Source: JAAYXE01 sp964391195
GTDB lineage: Bacteria; Chloroflexota; Anaerolineae; Anaerolineales; UBA4823
Direction: 5' to 3'
Assembly: GCA_964391195.1 (NCBI GenBank)
Contig: CAYMLG010000020.1
Span: 7,182 to 71,181 of the forward strand
Length of the DNA: 64,000 nucleotides
The translations under genes were made by a program, and so were the position numbers. The number at the start of each line of letters is the position of its first letter. The stretch's first letter is position 1. This document shows, in pieces, positions 7,810-15,827 of this stretch. The notes below the pieces were generated by a model. That model saw nothing but the letters and a program-made list of their open reading frames with translations, did not search any database and was not told the origin of the DNA.

Positions 7810-9526
7810 CCGTGAAGTTGCCGATGTGTTCAACCGGATTGGGGATTTGCTGGAGATCAAAGGGGAGGTCATTTACAAGATCCTGGCATACCGCAAGGCA
7901 GCCGACAGCCTGCTTAACCTGGGCCGGGACGTCAATGAGTACTGGAACGAAGGGAAGCTGACCGAGATCCCGGGAGTGGGGAAGGCGATCGCCGAGAAAA
8001 TCGATGAGCTGCTTTCCACGGGGCGGCTGAAGTTCCTGGAGAAGCTGGAGGCCGAGGTGCCGCCCACGCTGATCGAGGTGCTGCATGTGCCGGATGTGGG
8101 GCCCAAAAAGGCGGCCATGTTTTGGAGCAAGGCCGGTATCACCAATCTGGCCGAGCTGGAAGCCGCGGCGCGGGCCGGTAAACTGCGCGACCTGCCGGGG
8201 ATGGGCGAGAAATCGGAAGCGAGGATTATCGCCGGGATTGAGGCGCTCGGCCGGCGCACGGACCGCATCCCCATCGGGAGGGCCTGGCCTTTCGCTCAAC
8301 AACTGCTCGCCTTCCTGCGCGCGGTACCCGGGGTAACGCGCGCCGAAGCGGGGGGCAGCCTGCGCCGCATGCGCTCCACCCTGGGCGATCTGGACCTGCT
8401 GGCAGCGGCGGCTGACTGGCAGCCGGTGATGGAGGCCTTCACCGGCCATCCGGAGGTGTTTCAAGTCCTCGGTCAGGGGGATACCAAGGCGAGCGTGGAG
8501 TTCCAGAACGGGCTGCGAGCGCAGTTGTGGGTGCACCCGCCGGAACGCTTTGGGACCGCATTGGTGTACGGCACCGGGTCGAAAGATCACAATGTGCGCC
8601 TGAGAGAACTGGCGCAAAAGAAGGGGCTCTCGCTGTCGGACCAATCTTTCTTGCAGGCGGATGGGTCCGAGATCCTCTGCGCGACGGAGGAGGAGGTGTA
8701 CCGGGCCCTGGGGATGCAGTGGATCCCGCCTGAACTGCGTGAAGACCGGGGAGAAGTGAAAGCGGCGCTGGCGGGCAAACTGCCCAACTTAGTGGAATTG
8801 GGGGATCGCCTGGCAGAGCTGCACGCTCACTCCACCTGGAGCGACGGGCGGCTGACGATCCGGGAGATGGCTGCGGCGGCCCTGCAGCGCGGCTTAAAGA
8901 CCCTGGCGATTACCGATCATTCGGTCAGCCTGGGGGTGGCCTCAGGCCTGTCGGTGGAGAGATTGCGCCAGCAGCGTGAAGAAATCCGCCAGGTTCAGGC
9001 CGAACTGGGCGACCAACTGCTCCTGCTGCAGGGGAGCGAAGTAGAGATCCGGGCCGATGGCAGCCTGGATTTTCCAGATGAGGTGCTAGCAGAACTGGAT
9101 ATCGTCGTCGCTTCGCTGCACTCCAGCCTGCGCCAGCCCAAAGAGCAGGTCACGGAACGCTTGCTCAATGCGATCCGTAACCCGCACGTGGATATCATTG
9201 GGCACCCCACGGGGAGGATGATCCCCGATCGGGAGGGGGCGGATTTGGACATGGAAGCTGTGTTGAAGGCGGCGAAGGATGCCGGGGTGGCCTTGGAGAT
9301 CAACGCCCATCCGGCGCGCCTGGACCTGGACGATGTTCATTCCAGGCGGGCGATAGAACTGGGCATCCCACTCTCCATTAACACCGACGCGCACAGTGCT
9401 GAGGATATGGACCTGCTTTTGTTCGGGGTGGCGACAGCCCGGCGCGGCTGGGTGGAGAAAAAGGACGTGATCAACAATTGGGGGCCGGAGGAGATCCGCA
9501 CCTGGCTGCGTTCCAGAAACGGGTAA
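7802..9526 (+). CDS. polX: Family X DNA polymerase/PHP nuclease (PolX), polymerase site altered
   Basis: PolX enzymes fill short gaps in base-excision repair and carry a PHP 3'-5' exonuclease/AP nuclease domain. The 574-residue protein has helix-hairpin-helix motifs (IPGVGKAIAEKI near 56-67, VPDVGPKK near 96-103, LPGMGEK near 131-137) and the nucleotidyl-transferase signature GGSLRRMRSTLGDLDLL (184-200), with Asp196 and Asp198 as metal ligands. The PHP domain starts at ELHAHSTWSDG (339-349) and retains ITDHS, GHPTGR, EINAHP and NTDAHS. The third catalytic Asp, normally in a VDLRVV-like strand, appears to be Gln241 (AQLWVHPPE), so polymerase activity may be lost while the nuclease is intact. 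GAGGAG precedes the ATG. Confidence 0.93.
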   Translation: MNNREVADVFNRIGDLLEIKGEVIYKILAYRKAADSLLNLGRDVNEYWNEGKLTEIPGVGKAIAEKIDELLSTGRLKFLEKLEAEVPPTLIEVLHVPDVGPKKAAMFWSKAGITNLAELEAAARAGKLRDLPGMGEKSEARIIAGIEALGRRTDRIPIGRAWPFAQQLLAFLRAVPGVTRAEAGGSLRRMRSTLGDLDLLAAAADWQPVMEAFTGHPEVFQVLGQGDTKASVEFQNGLRAQLWVHPPERFGTALVYGTGSKDHNVRLRELAQKKGLSLSDQSFLQADGSEILCATEEEVYRALGMQWIPPELREDRGEVKAALAGKLPNLVELGDRLAELHAHSTWSDGRLTIREMAAAALQRGLKTLAITDHSVSLGVASGLSVERLRQQREEIRQVQAELGDQLLLLQGSEVEIRADGSLDFPDEVLAELDIVVASLHSSLRQPKEQVTERLLNAIRNPHVDIIGHPTGRMIPDREGADLDMEAVLKAAKDAGVALEINAHPARLDLDDVHSRRAIELGIPLSINTDAHSAEDMDLLLFGVATARRGWVEKKDVINNWGPEEIRTWLRSRNG

Positions 9527-9528
9527 CC

Positions 9529-10875
9529 TTACTGGTCGCCTTCGATGCGGACGGTAGGGGGTTCATCCGTGTCTTCTTCGCCAACGTCCAGCGCTTCTTC
9601 GATGATGCCCTCATCGACGGCTTCCTTCGTCTCCTGCGCATCGCCGCCTTCCAGGGTGACGGTGGGCGCTTCCTCAGTATCCGCCCCGGCTTCCGCCTTG
9701 CCTAGCAGTTTTTCGACCGGGCCGGGAGGGGCTTCGTCGGCCTGCTTTTCCACCTGAATACCGGGGATCGAGTCGGGGGTAATCCAGCCCATTTCGGCTG
9801 CGTGCTGGGCCATCGGGATGGTGTCATCGGCCAGGATCATGGTACAGCCTGCTTCTGCGACTCGCTTCGCCAGCTCGCGGACTGCTTCAGGACGCTTGAG
9901 GCTGCGGCTGACATTGCGGATGTAAATGGCCAGGACACGGTCCGGGTGCAGGTTGACTGCTTCGGCGTAGATTTCGGGGTCCTCTTGCCCGCTGTCGCCG
10001 ATCAAGATGAAGGGCAGATCTTTGTAGGTATCCATGATCCGCTGGATAGAGTTGAGTTTGTGGGAGCGATGGCCGGTGGGGAGCAGCTCTTTTTCGGACA
10101 CCCCCCAATCGCGCAGGAACATGATCGGCCCGAGGGGGATATCTTGCAGATGAAAGAAGTCGCTGAGCAAGTCATAGATATTCCACGGGCTGCTGGAAAC
10201 GTAGAACAGGGGATTGACCTCCCCCTGAGCGGGGCCCTGGTCTTTCCCGCCGCGCAGCAGCGCCCGGTAGAAGGCTGCAACCCCTTTAAAAGGCAGGCGG
10301 GTGCGCGCATTGCCGAGGAAAACCGTGCGCGCCATTTTAATCAGGTGCGTGGCGTCGGTTTGCAGCACGGTGTCGTCGATATCACTGATAACGCCGAACT
10401 CGGCGGTAGCGGGAGGGACGAGCACCTGTCCTTCGGCGGTGATGGGTTCCGCTCCCGGGCTGGAGGGCGAGAGCAGTTCCAGGTCGATCGTGTGCCACAG
10501 GTTATCGCTGGGAAGCGGTTCGGAGGGATCAATCCAGACGTCGAAAAAGCCCTCCTCGTTCGCGGTTACTTCAACCTCATCCCGGCCGAAGCGGGCGCGG
10601 ATGCGGGCGTAAGGGACTTCGTCGCTCTCGAACCGCCGGTACATATTCAATAGATTGTCCCAAATCGAATCATCTTCTGCGGCCGGAGTGATCCCCTTGT
10701 TTTCCAGGACGCGGCCGCGAAGGAAAAGGCGCTCGGGTGTGCCGAAACCACGATAAGGCACGATGATGATCGAACGGTGTCTCCCGAGACGATCGTGAAG
10801 GCGGTACTTTAGATTGTCAAAGGTGTTTTCGACATCAACAACCAGATGGCCAAGGACCTCTTTCCAACTTGCCAA
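9529..10875 (-). CDS. APP1-like phosphatidate phosphatase domain protein (DUF2183)
   Basis: The 448-residue protein contains the App1/DUF2183 catalytic domain, a HAD-type phosphatase fold known from yeast phosphatidate phosphatase App1. The nucleophile motif DIDDTVLQT is at residues 165-173, the Ser motif in YVSSSPWN, the Lys region in SHKLNSIQ, and the acidic motif in LIGDSGQEDPEIYA. The N-terminal part (about 30-160) resembles the beta-rich domain that precedes App1 domains. The last about 80 residues are Glu/Asp/Pro-rich and probably disordered. There is no signal peptide. The TTG start at 10875 is supported by AAGGAGG 7 nt upstream. It converges on polX. The substrate is unproven in bacteria. 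Confidence 0.82.
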   Translation of the reverse strand: MASWKEVLGHLVVDVENTFDNLKYRLHDRLGRHRSIIIVPYRGFGTPERLFLRGRVLENKGITPAAEDDSIWDNLLNMYRRFESDEVPYARIRARFGRDEVEVTANEEGFFDVWIDPSEPLPSDNLWHTIDLELLSPSSPGAEPITAEGQVLVPPATAEFGVISDIDDTVLQTDATHLIKMARTVFLGNARTRLPFKGVAAFYRALLRGGKDQGPAQGEVNPLFYVSSSPWNIYDLLSDFFHLQDIPLGPIMFLRDWGVSEKELLPTGHRSHKLNSIQRIMDTYKDLPFILIGDSGQEDPEIYAEAVNLHPDRVLAIYIRNVSRSLKRPEAVRELAKRVAEAGCTMILADDTIPMAQHAAEMGWITPDSIPGIQVEKQADEAPPGPVEKLLGKAEAGADTEEAPTVTLEGGDAQETKEAVDEGIIEEALDVGEEDTDEPPTVRIEGDQ

Positions 10876-10950
10876 CGGGAGACCTCCTTGTTATGATTGG
10901 CAGATAAACGGGAACCGGGGGAGAATACCTGCCCTACCGGTAAAAGCAAC

Positions 10951-11313
10951 TTATGCTTCCGCAAGCTCTTTGTCGAGAAACCAGTTCCCCTTCCTGCGGT
11001 TTACATCGACAGGTGAGCGATCATAATACAGATCGAAAATCTGGCCTGTGTGGGTGCGGACGCGATAATAATCCAGTCCGACCCCCCAGGAGCCGCGCCG
11101 GGCGGCAACCGCGGCGTGCTCCGGCTTCATATTCCGAGCCATGCGCCCTCGCCGTTCGTAATCGTGCCACTCGCTGATGGTCTCTACAATCTGGTAGACC
11201 TGATCCTGCCAGATGAAACGGTCTGGACGTCCCGGTTTCTTTTCCAGCAGGGGCGGGTGGTCGTAATCAACCTCGATGGGGCGGTTGATGAAGCGAACGG
11301 GTTTCAAATTCAT
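10951..11313 (-). CDS. Conserved hypothetical protein (DUF6504-like)
   Basis: A 120-residue soluble basic protein. The visible pattern PDRFIWQDQVYQIVETISEW, then WGVGLDYYRVRTHTGQIFDLYYD and a closing NWFLDKEL resembles small actinobacterial and Chloroflexota proteins grouped as DUF6504. In these a W-rich beta fold carries an internal 'RFxWxxxxYxV' strand. This assignment is from memory of the pattern and is tentative. No catalytic motif or membrane segment is seen. It lies 75 bp upstream of the APP1-like gene on the same strand, so the two may share a transcript. No function is proposed. Confidence 0.7.
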   Translation of the reverse strand: MNLKPVRFINRPIEVDYDHPPLLEKKPGRPDRFIWQDQVYQIVETISEWHDYERRGRMARNMKPEHAAVAARRGSWGVGLDYYRVRTHTGQIFDLYYDRSPVDVNRRKGNWFLDKELAEA

Positions 11314-11396
11314 GCTCTTATTCTAACCGGTAATTCCGGCCATTCGTGGACCGTGGTTCAAGACCAACCGGGTTCACCTCGTTCTGCAGGGGCACT

Positions 11397-11510
11397 ATGT
11401 CTGAGATAACGCGCCGTATTCTGCTGTCCTGCCTGGCTCTGATCCTCTCCAGTTGTCTTTGCCTGAGCCTGATCACCGCGGTGTGGGCCGGGTTTTTGAT
11501 CCTGCAGTAG
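11397..11510 (+). CDS. Possible 37-residue single-span membrane peptide
   Basis: A short open frame from an ATG at 11397 encodes 37 residues: a charged start (MSEITRR) followed by an uninterrupted hydrophobic stretch rich in Leu, Ser and Cys to the C-terminus, consistent with one membrane helix. An AGGGG sequence ends 4 nt before the ATG. It sits between the divergent DUF6504-like gene and the HAD phosphatase gene. Its length and composition could be chance, so it is offered as a candidate only. Confidence 0.35.
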   Translation: MSEITRRILLSCLALILSSCLCLSLITAVWAGFLILQ

Positions 11511-11588
11511 CCGGGGGAACCAGGCCGGCCGGTTGTAATTCTGATCCATTCCCTGGCAGAAGCCGGGGCGATGACCTGGAAGAACATT

Positions 11589-12281
11589 ATGCCTCTCGAT
11601 CTCTCGCGGATCCGTGCAATCTGTTTCGACCTTGACGGCACCCTGAGCGACACGGACGATCAATTCGTGCTGCGGCTGGCAAGGTGGATTCAGCCTGCCC
11701 GTTTCCTCTACCCCCGGCGGGACCCGCAGATGCTGGCCCGTTGGCTGATCATGCGTTCTGAAGGGGCAGCGACTTTTCTGTATGGCCTGCCGGACCGTTT
11801 TCACCTGGATGAGACCTTTTCCCGGATCGGGGACCGGCTGTACCGGTTGGGATGGACCGGTCGCCCGCACCAATTCCAACTGATGGACGGGGTCGGCGAG
11901 ATGCTGGCCGGGCTTTCGCAGCGATATCCATTAGCCATCGTCAGCGCCCGGGGGGAGCGCGGCATCCGGGCGTTTTTAAGTGAATTTACACTGGATGAAC
12001 GATTTCATTGCGTAGCCTGCGCTCAAACCTGCCGTCGCACCAAACCCTATCCAGACCCTATTCTGTGGGCTGCGGAGCAGATGGGTGTGCGCCCGGAAGA
12101 GTGTTTGATGGTTGGGGATACGACCGTGGATATTCGGGCGGGCAAGGCGGCTGGGGCGCAGACGGTGGGCGTGCTGTGCGGTTTTGGCGAAGAGGCCGAA
12201 CTGCGCCGGGCGGGGGCGGACCTGATCCTGCCTCATACGAAAGATCTGGTTTCAGTTCTAAATAACGGCTTTTCCGGATAA
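11589..12281 (+). CDS. HAD-superfamily hydrolase (phosphoglycolate phosphatase-like)
   Basis: A soluble haloacid dehalogenase-type phosphatase of about 230 residues. Motif I is FDLDGTLSDTDD near the N-terminus, motif II is the Ser in LAIVSARGERG, motif III is the Lys in RRTKPYPDP, and motif IV is MVGDTTVDIRAGKAAG. The cap domain is alpha-helical and inserted after motif I, as in subclass IA enzymes such as Gph. The substrate cannot be deduced. ATG 11589 is preferred because GGAAGAA lies just upstream and the protein then begins MPLDLSRIRAICFD; an in-frame ATG at 11571 adds six residues. Confidence 0.88.
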   Translation: MPLDLSRIRAICFDLDGTLSDTDDQFVLRLARWIQPARFLYPRRDPQMLARWLIMRSEGAATFLYGLPDRFHLDETFSRIGDRLYRLGWTGRPHQFQLMDGVGEMLAGLSQRYPLAIVSARGERGIRAFLSEFTLDERFHCVACAQTCRRTKPYPDPILWAAEQMGVRPEECLMVGDTTVDIRAGKAAGAQTVGVLCGFGEEAELRRAGADLILPHTKDLVSVLNNGFSG

Positions 12282-12321
12282 ATTCGAAGTAAAATACTGA
12301 GAATTTCGTTAAAGATTAAGC

Positions 12322-12336
12322 TATAATAATCATGTG
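12322..12336 (+). promoter_or_regulatory. -10 box directly upstream of a GTG start (candidate leaderless mRNA)
   Basis: A perfect TATAAT (12322-12327) lies 6 nt before the GTG at 12334. The predicted transcription start would coincide with, or lie within two bases of, the start codon, and no Shine-Dalgarno sequence fits between. An ATG at 12332 is followed directly by TGA in another frame. Confidence 0.6.
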
Positions 12337-13302
12337 AAAAATAAGGGCCAATTCGCGATTCGCTGTATATTGATTTTATTGATCCTGGCCCTGACCGGAG
12401 TAATAGGGGGAGAGTTGTCTCTGGCTCAAGTGGGTGAGGAGCTTTACTTCCCCGAGACAGGACACCGGGTTGCGGGTGAGTTTGCGGTTGTTTATCGAGA
12501 TACCCCCGAAGCGCTGCTCGTATTTGGATACCCGATCACTGAAGCATATCAGGATTCGGTGACCGGGCTGATTGTCCAGTATTTCCAACGGATGAGGTTC
12601 GAGCTTCATCCGGAAGCCAGCACGCCTGAACAGCGAGTCGTGCTGAGTCCGCTGGGCAAATATCTGTACCGGCCGGGTCAGCAGCTTCCCCTACCTGGCG
12701 GACGTTCCGCCTGCGAGACCTTCGAGGCTAACGGCTTCCTGGTGTGTTACGCTTTCTTAGATTTTTTCAAGGAGCATGGAGGGGTTCAACAGTTCGGCTA
12801 CCCGATCTCGAACATCGAGGCGCATGACGAGCGGATCGTCCAGTACTTCGAGCGGGCCCGCTTCGAATGGCATCCGGAGCTTCCACCCGGGCAGCGGGTG
12901 ACTCTCACCGATTTGGGAGCGCGATACTTCCATCAGCGGGGAGAAAATCCGGTGCGGCTGCTGCCCGTTGCGGACAGCAATCTGGTGCCTACGATCTTAG
13001 GCTTAAAGGTTCAGGCTTTTCCGAAGTACCCGGTAAGCGGAAGAAGCGGTAAACAGACAGTGTTTGTCACCGTACGAGATCAAAATTCTCAGCCGGTCCC
13101 CGGAGCCCAGCTTCTGCTCGCAGTGAACACCCCGAGCGGGGAACAGAGCCGGTATGTGATGCCGGGCACCGACGCAAACGGAATCAGCCAGTTCGAATTC
13201 CCGTATGAATCGGATGCGACCGGGGTGGCCGAATTGGAGATCCTGGCGACATTCAATGGGATAGAGGAGGAGACAGTTTCCTCCTTCCGTATTTGGTGGT
13301 AG
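12334..13302 (+). CDS. Secreted protein with two FGYPI-type repeats and an Ig-like tail
   Basis: The 322-residue product starts with a signal peptide or anchor (KNKGQ, then about 20 hydrophobic residues ending near SLAQ). Two related modules follow. The first has FPETGHRVAGEFAVVY, then FGYPITEAY, VQYFQRMRFELHPE and LGKYLY (about 38-115). The second has FGYPISNIEA, VQYFERARFEWHPE and LGARYFHQ (about 150-205). Such FGYPI/RFExHPE repeats are frequent in secreted Chloroflexota proteins and may bind the cell wall or glycans. The last about 90 residues form a beta-rich Ig-like domain (VFVTVRDQNSQPVPGAQ). The function is unknown; an extracellular location is likely. A bidirectional terminator follows. 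Confidence 0.82.
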   Translation: MKNKGQFAIRCILILLILALTGVIGGELSLAQVGEELYFPETGHRVAGEFAVVYRDTPEALLVFGYPITEAYQDSVTGLIVQYFQRMRFELHPEASTPEQRVVLSPLGKYLYRPGQQLPLPGGRSACETFEANGFLVCYAFLDFFKEHGGVQQFGYPISNIEAHDERIVQYFERARFEWHPELPPGQRVTLTDLGARYFHQRGENPVRLLPVADSNLVPTILGLKVQAFPKYPVSGRSGKQTVFVTVRDQNSQPVPGAQLLLAVNTPSGEQSRYVMPGTDANGISQFEFPYESDATGVAELEILATFNGIEEETVSSFRIWW

Positions 13303-13317
13303 CGAAGGAAAAAAACT

Positions 13318-13343
13318 GCCCCGCCGGGTCTGCTCGGCGGGGC
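13318..13343. terminator. Bidirectional terminator between convergent genes
   Basis: A perfect 9-bp GC stem (13318-13326 with 13335-13343) around an 8-nt loop is followed by TTTT on the plus strand. It is preceded by AAAAA, which gives a T-run on the minus strand. It lies between the ends of the secreted repeat protein and the convergent TPR gene. Confidence 0.9.
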
Positions 13344-13350
13344 TTTTGAT

Positions 13351-15669
13351 TTAATATCCGCGGATTTGGACCAGGGCGGCCTGGTATTCTTCCCGGTTGG
13401 GAGGATTCAAGGCGAGGATCGCCTCGAGGGCTTCAACTGCGCCGCGATAGTCATTCGCTTCGAGCAGCCCGTCGCCGACCTTGTCGAACTCGGCAATTGC
13501 TTCCTGGTTGCGCCCAACCTGGCGATAGCCCTCCGCCAGGCGACGGCGGACCGCAACCCGGCCGGGGTTTTCCTGGACCAGGCTCTCGAGAAAGGCAATG
13601 GCCCTTTGGGTCTGACCGGCGCTCGCCAGGTGGGATATGTAATTATCCAGCTCGCTCATCGCCTGGTTTTCCTGCCCCAGGCGGAAGTTCAGCTCGATCA
13701 GGTTCGTCCGGGCCTTCTCATCGTCAGGCTGCAAAGTGCGGATTTGTTCGAAGATGCGCAGAGCCTGGCGCCAGTCGAGGCTTTGCAGGTCGATGTCGGC
13801 CATACTGTGCAAAAGCTTCACCCGAATGGACCGGTCCACCATAGACTGCTGGGCGAGCCGCAGGCCGTCGGTATAGGTCTTGCGGGCCATCTCCAGATCG
13901 GCCAGGGAATAATAGACATCGGCCAGGTTGATATACTCCTGGATGGCATCCTCTATGCGCTGGCAGGCGATCAACTGGCTGATCAGATGCGTGCGGGCGT
14001 TCAGATCCATGGGGGCGATTTCGATGATGCGCCCGTACATATCGATTGCCCGGTGCGGTTCGCCGCGAACGCTGTAGGTGCGGGCGACTGCAGAGAGCTT
14101 CGCCGCGGCCGGTTGGATCCGTCCTTCCTTGAACAGCAGCTCACCAATATAGGTGTGGAGCGGCAGATAAGTGGGCGCATGCTGGAGGGCGTAAAAGGCC
14201 TCTTCCATCGCCGAGCGAAAAAGTCCCTTCTGGCTCAGCTCAAAGATATGGGTCAGGGATTGAATGACCTGACTGCTGCGGGCTTCGGTGAGGATCTCAG
14301 CCAGGGGGATAGGCGGGCTGCCTGGACCAGAGGGCGGAAGCTGCTGGCGCGCGCGCTGGAGATTATTCTTCCAATCGGGGCGCACAACCAGCGACACAAT
14401 ATTCTCACACAGGCGGTGATGGGCTTGAGGGTCGGTCTGCTGCCTGAAGGATTCGATCAGAGGTTCGTAGAGCTGGCGCAGGTCATCCGCCTGCTCTGGG
14501 TCGACCACCTGGGCATCGGCCAGCCTCAGGGCTTCCAGGTATTCCAGGGCTGCGGTGTGCATCTGCCCCTCTTTAGCGAGCAGCTCGCCTAACAGCAGGT
14601 GCGCGCCCAGAGCGAAATCGCTGTGTTTTGTGGCTTTATGCAAATGGGCAGAGGCGTTTTTCGAACGCCCGCATTGCACCAGCAGATAGCCCAGGTCGAA
14701 GTGAGCGGCCGGGTGGTCCAGTCCGGCGGCGATCGCTTTCTCCAGCTCCGCAGCGGCCTGATCGTAAAGCTCCTGAGTTTGCAAATCGACCAGTTGGCTG
14801 AGATGTAGGGCGATCTTAGCGCGGTCTACCGGATGGCGGAGCTGCCCGGTGCCCTGAACGAGCATCTGCAGCCCGAGGCGGCGATTTCCGGGTGTCTCTT
14901 CTTCGACGCTCTCGAAGAGCATATCTGCCAGCAGGGTAAGCGCCTTCTGGCGCGCCTGCGTAATTGGATCCGGACTGCTTTCGAAGACCGAAGGCTTGCG
15001 CGGCGCTTCCAACTGGCGCACTTGAGCCATGCGTAAAGGGGCTGTGCCGCCCCGCGGCCGGGTTGGACGGGGCAGCGGCCGGCCCTCACGCAGCAGGGCG
15101 AAGGCCTGGAGGGCTTCATTGCTGGCCGGAAGGATCTGGATCGCCTGCTGCACGGCTTTCGCCGCCCGGGGAGTATCTCCGGCGGCCTGCAGCAGGCTGG
15201 CCACGGCGAGAAATTCGTTCACTGCTTTCTGCTTATCGCCGAGCCGTTCGTAAACCAACGCCAGGCGGGAATGGGCCTGCAGGTTGTCGGGGGTGAGGCG
15301 GGTAACCCGTTTCCAACTCTCAATCGCCTTGTTGGCATCCCGGTTTTTCATGTATAACTCGGCCGCGCGCAGGGAGGCCTGGGACGACTGTTCCAGGTTC
15401 CCCTGGCGTTCGTAGATTTGTGCGGCCTTTTCTACCGGCAAGGGGTCGTTCGGCGCGACCCGGGCGGCGCGCAGATAGCAGCTCAGCGACTGTTCGAAGT
15501 CTTGCAGTTCATAGAGCGCCAGCCCCAGGTTGATCAACGCCTGAGGATGATCGGGGATGGCATCCAGCGCCTCCCGGTAGTGGGCGGCGGCCTGATCCCA
15601 GAGCTGATCCCAGGCGGCCGAATGCCCCTGGTTCATCGCTTGCTGGAAGATGTCCTCGTGTGCAGCCAT
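13351..15669 (-). CDS. Large cytoplasmic tetratricopeptide-repeat protein
   Basis: A 772-residue protein made mostly of TPR helices. Examples are AAAHYREALDAIPDHPQALINLGLAL-type units at the N-terminus (about 25-110), further units through 110-190, and a second solenoid from about 280 to the C-terminus (for instance AIEFAxxxL-like helices around AIAFLESLVQENPGRVAVRRRLA). A Pro/Arg-rich linker (RPLPRPTRPRGG) near residue 200 separates the two halves. There is no signal peptide, membrane helix or enzymatic domain. Such proteins act as scaffolds or co-chaperones; no partner can be named. It lies downstream of polA on the same strand with a 158-bp gap, so it may have its own promoter. Confidence 0.85.
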   Translation of the reverse strand: MAAHEDIFQQAMNQGHSAAWDQLWDQAAAHYREALDAIPDHPQALINLGLALYELQDFEQSLSCYLRAARVAPNDPLPVEKAAQIYERQGNLEQSSQASLRAAELYMKNRDANKAIESWKRVTRLTPDNLQAHSRLALVYERLGDKQKAVNEFLAVASLLQAAGDTPRAAKAVQQAIQILPASNEALQAFALLREGRPLPRPTRPRGGTAPLRMAQVRQLEAPRKPSVFESSPDPITQARQKALTLLADMLFESVEEETPGNRRLGLQMLVQGTGQLRHPVDRAKIALHLSQLVDLQTQELYDQAAAELEKAIAAGLDHPAAHFDLGYLLVQCGRSKNASAHLHKATKHSDFALGAHLLLGELLAKEGQMHTAALEYLEALRLADAQVVDPEQADDLRQLYEPLIESFRQQTDPQAHHRLCENIVSLVVRPDWKNNLQRARQQLPPSGPGSPPIPLAEILTEARSSQVIQSLTHIFELSQKGLFRSAMEEAFYALQHAPTYLPLHTYIGELLFKEGRIQPAAAKLSAVARTYSVRGEPHRAIDMYGRIIEIAPMDLNARTHLISQLIACQRIEDAIQEYINLADVYYSLADLEMARKTYTDGLRLAQQSMVDRSIRVKLLHSMADIDLQSLDWRQALRIFEQIRTLQPDDEKARTNLIELNFRLGQENQAMSELDNYISHLASAGQTQRAIAFLESLVQENPGRVAVRRRLAEGYRQVGRNQEAIAEFDKVGDGLLEANDYRGAVEALEAILALNPPNREEYQAALVQIRGY

Positions 15670-15827
15670 AGTGTCAATTCCCAGGCCGGGTCAGGGGGCG
15701 AACGGTTATATGATCGATATTCGAAAGCATAGAAGTTATGGCAAGTATAACGTATTTTACATCAACTTGCGCCTGTCATATCCTTTAACCGGCGGGGGTG
15801 AGCAATATTTCTCTGTCCTGCACCCTC

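Noticed and set aside
9802..10653. 283-codon plus-strand frame inside the APP1-like gene
   Set aside because: Antisense to a gene with intact DIDDT and GDS motifs and a good ribosome binding site; no recognisable motif.
13366..14592. 408-codon plus-strand frame inside the TPR gene
   Set aside because: Antisense to clear TPR repeats; the long frame reflects codon bias.
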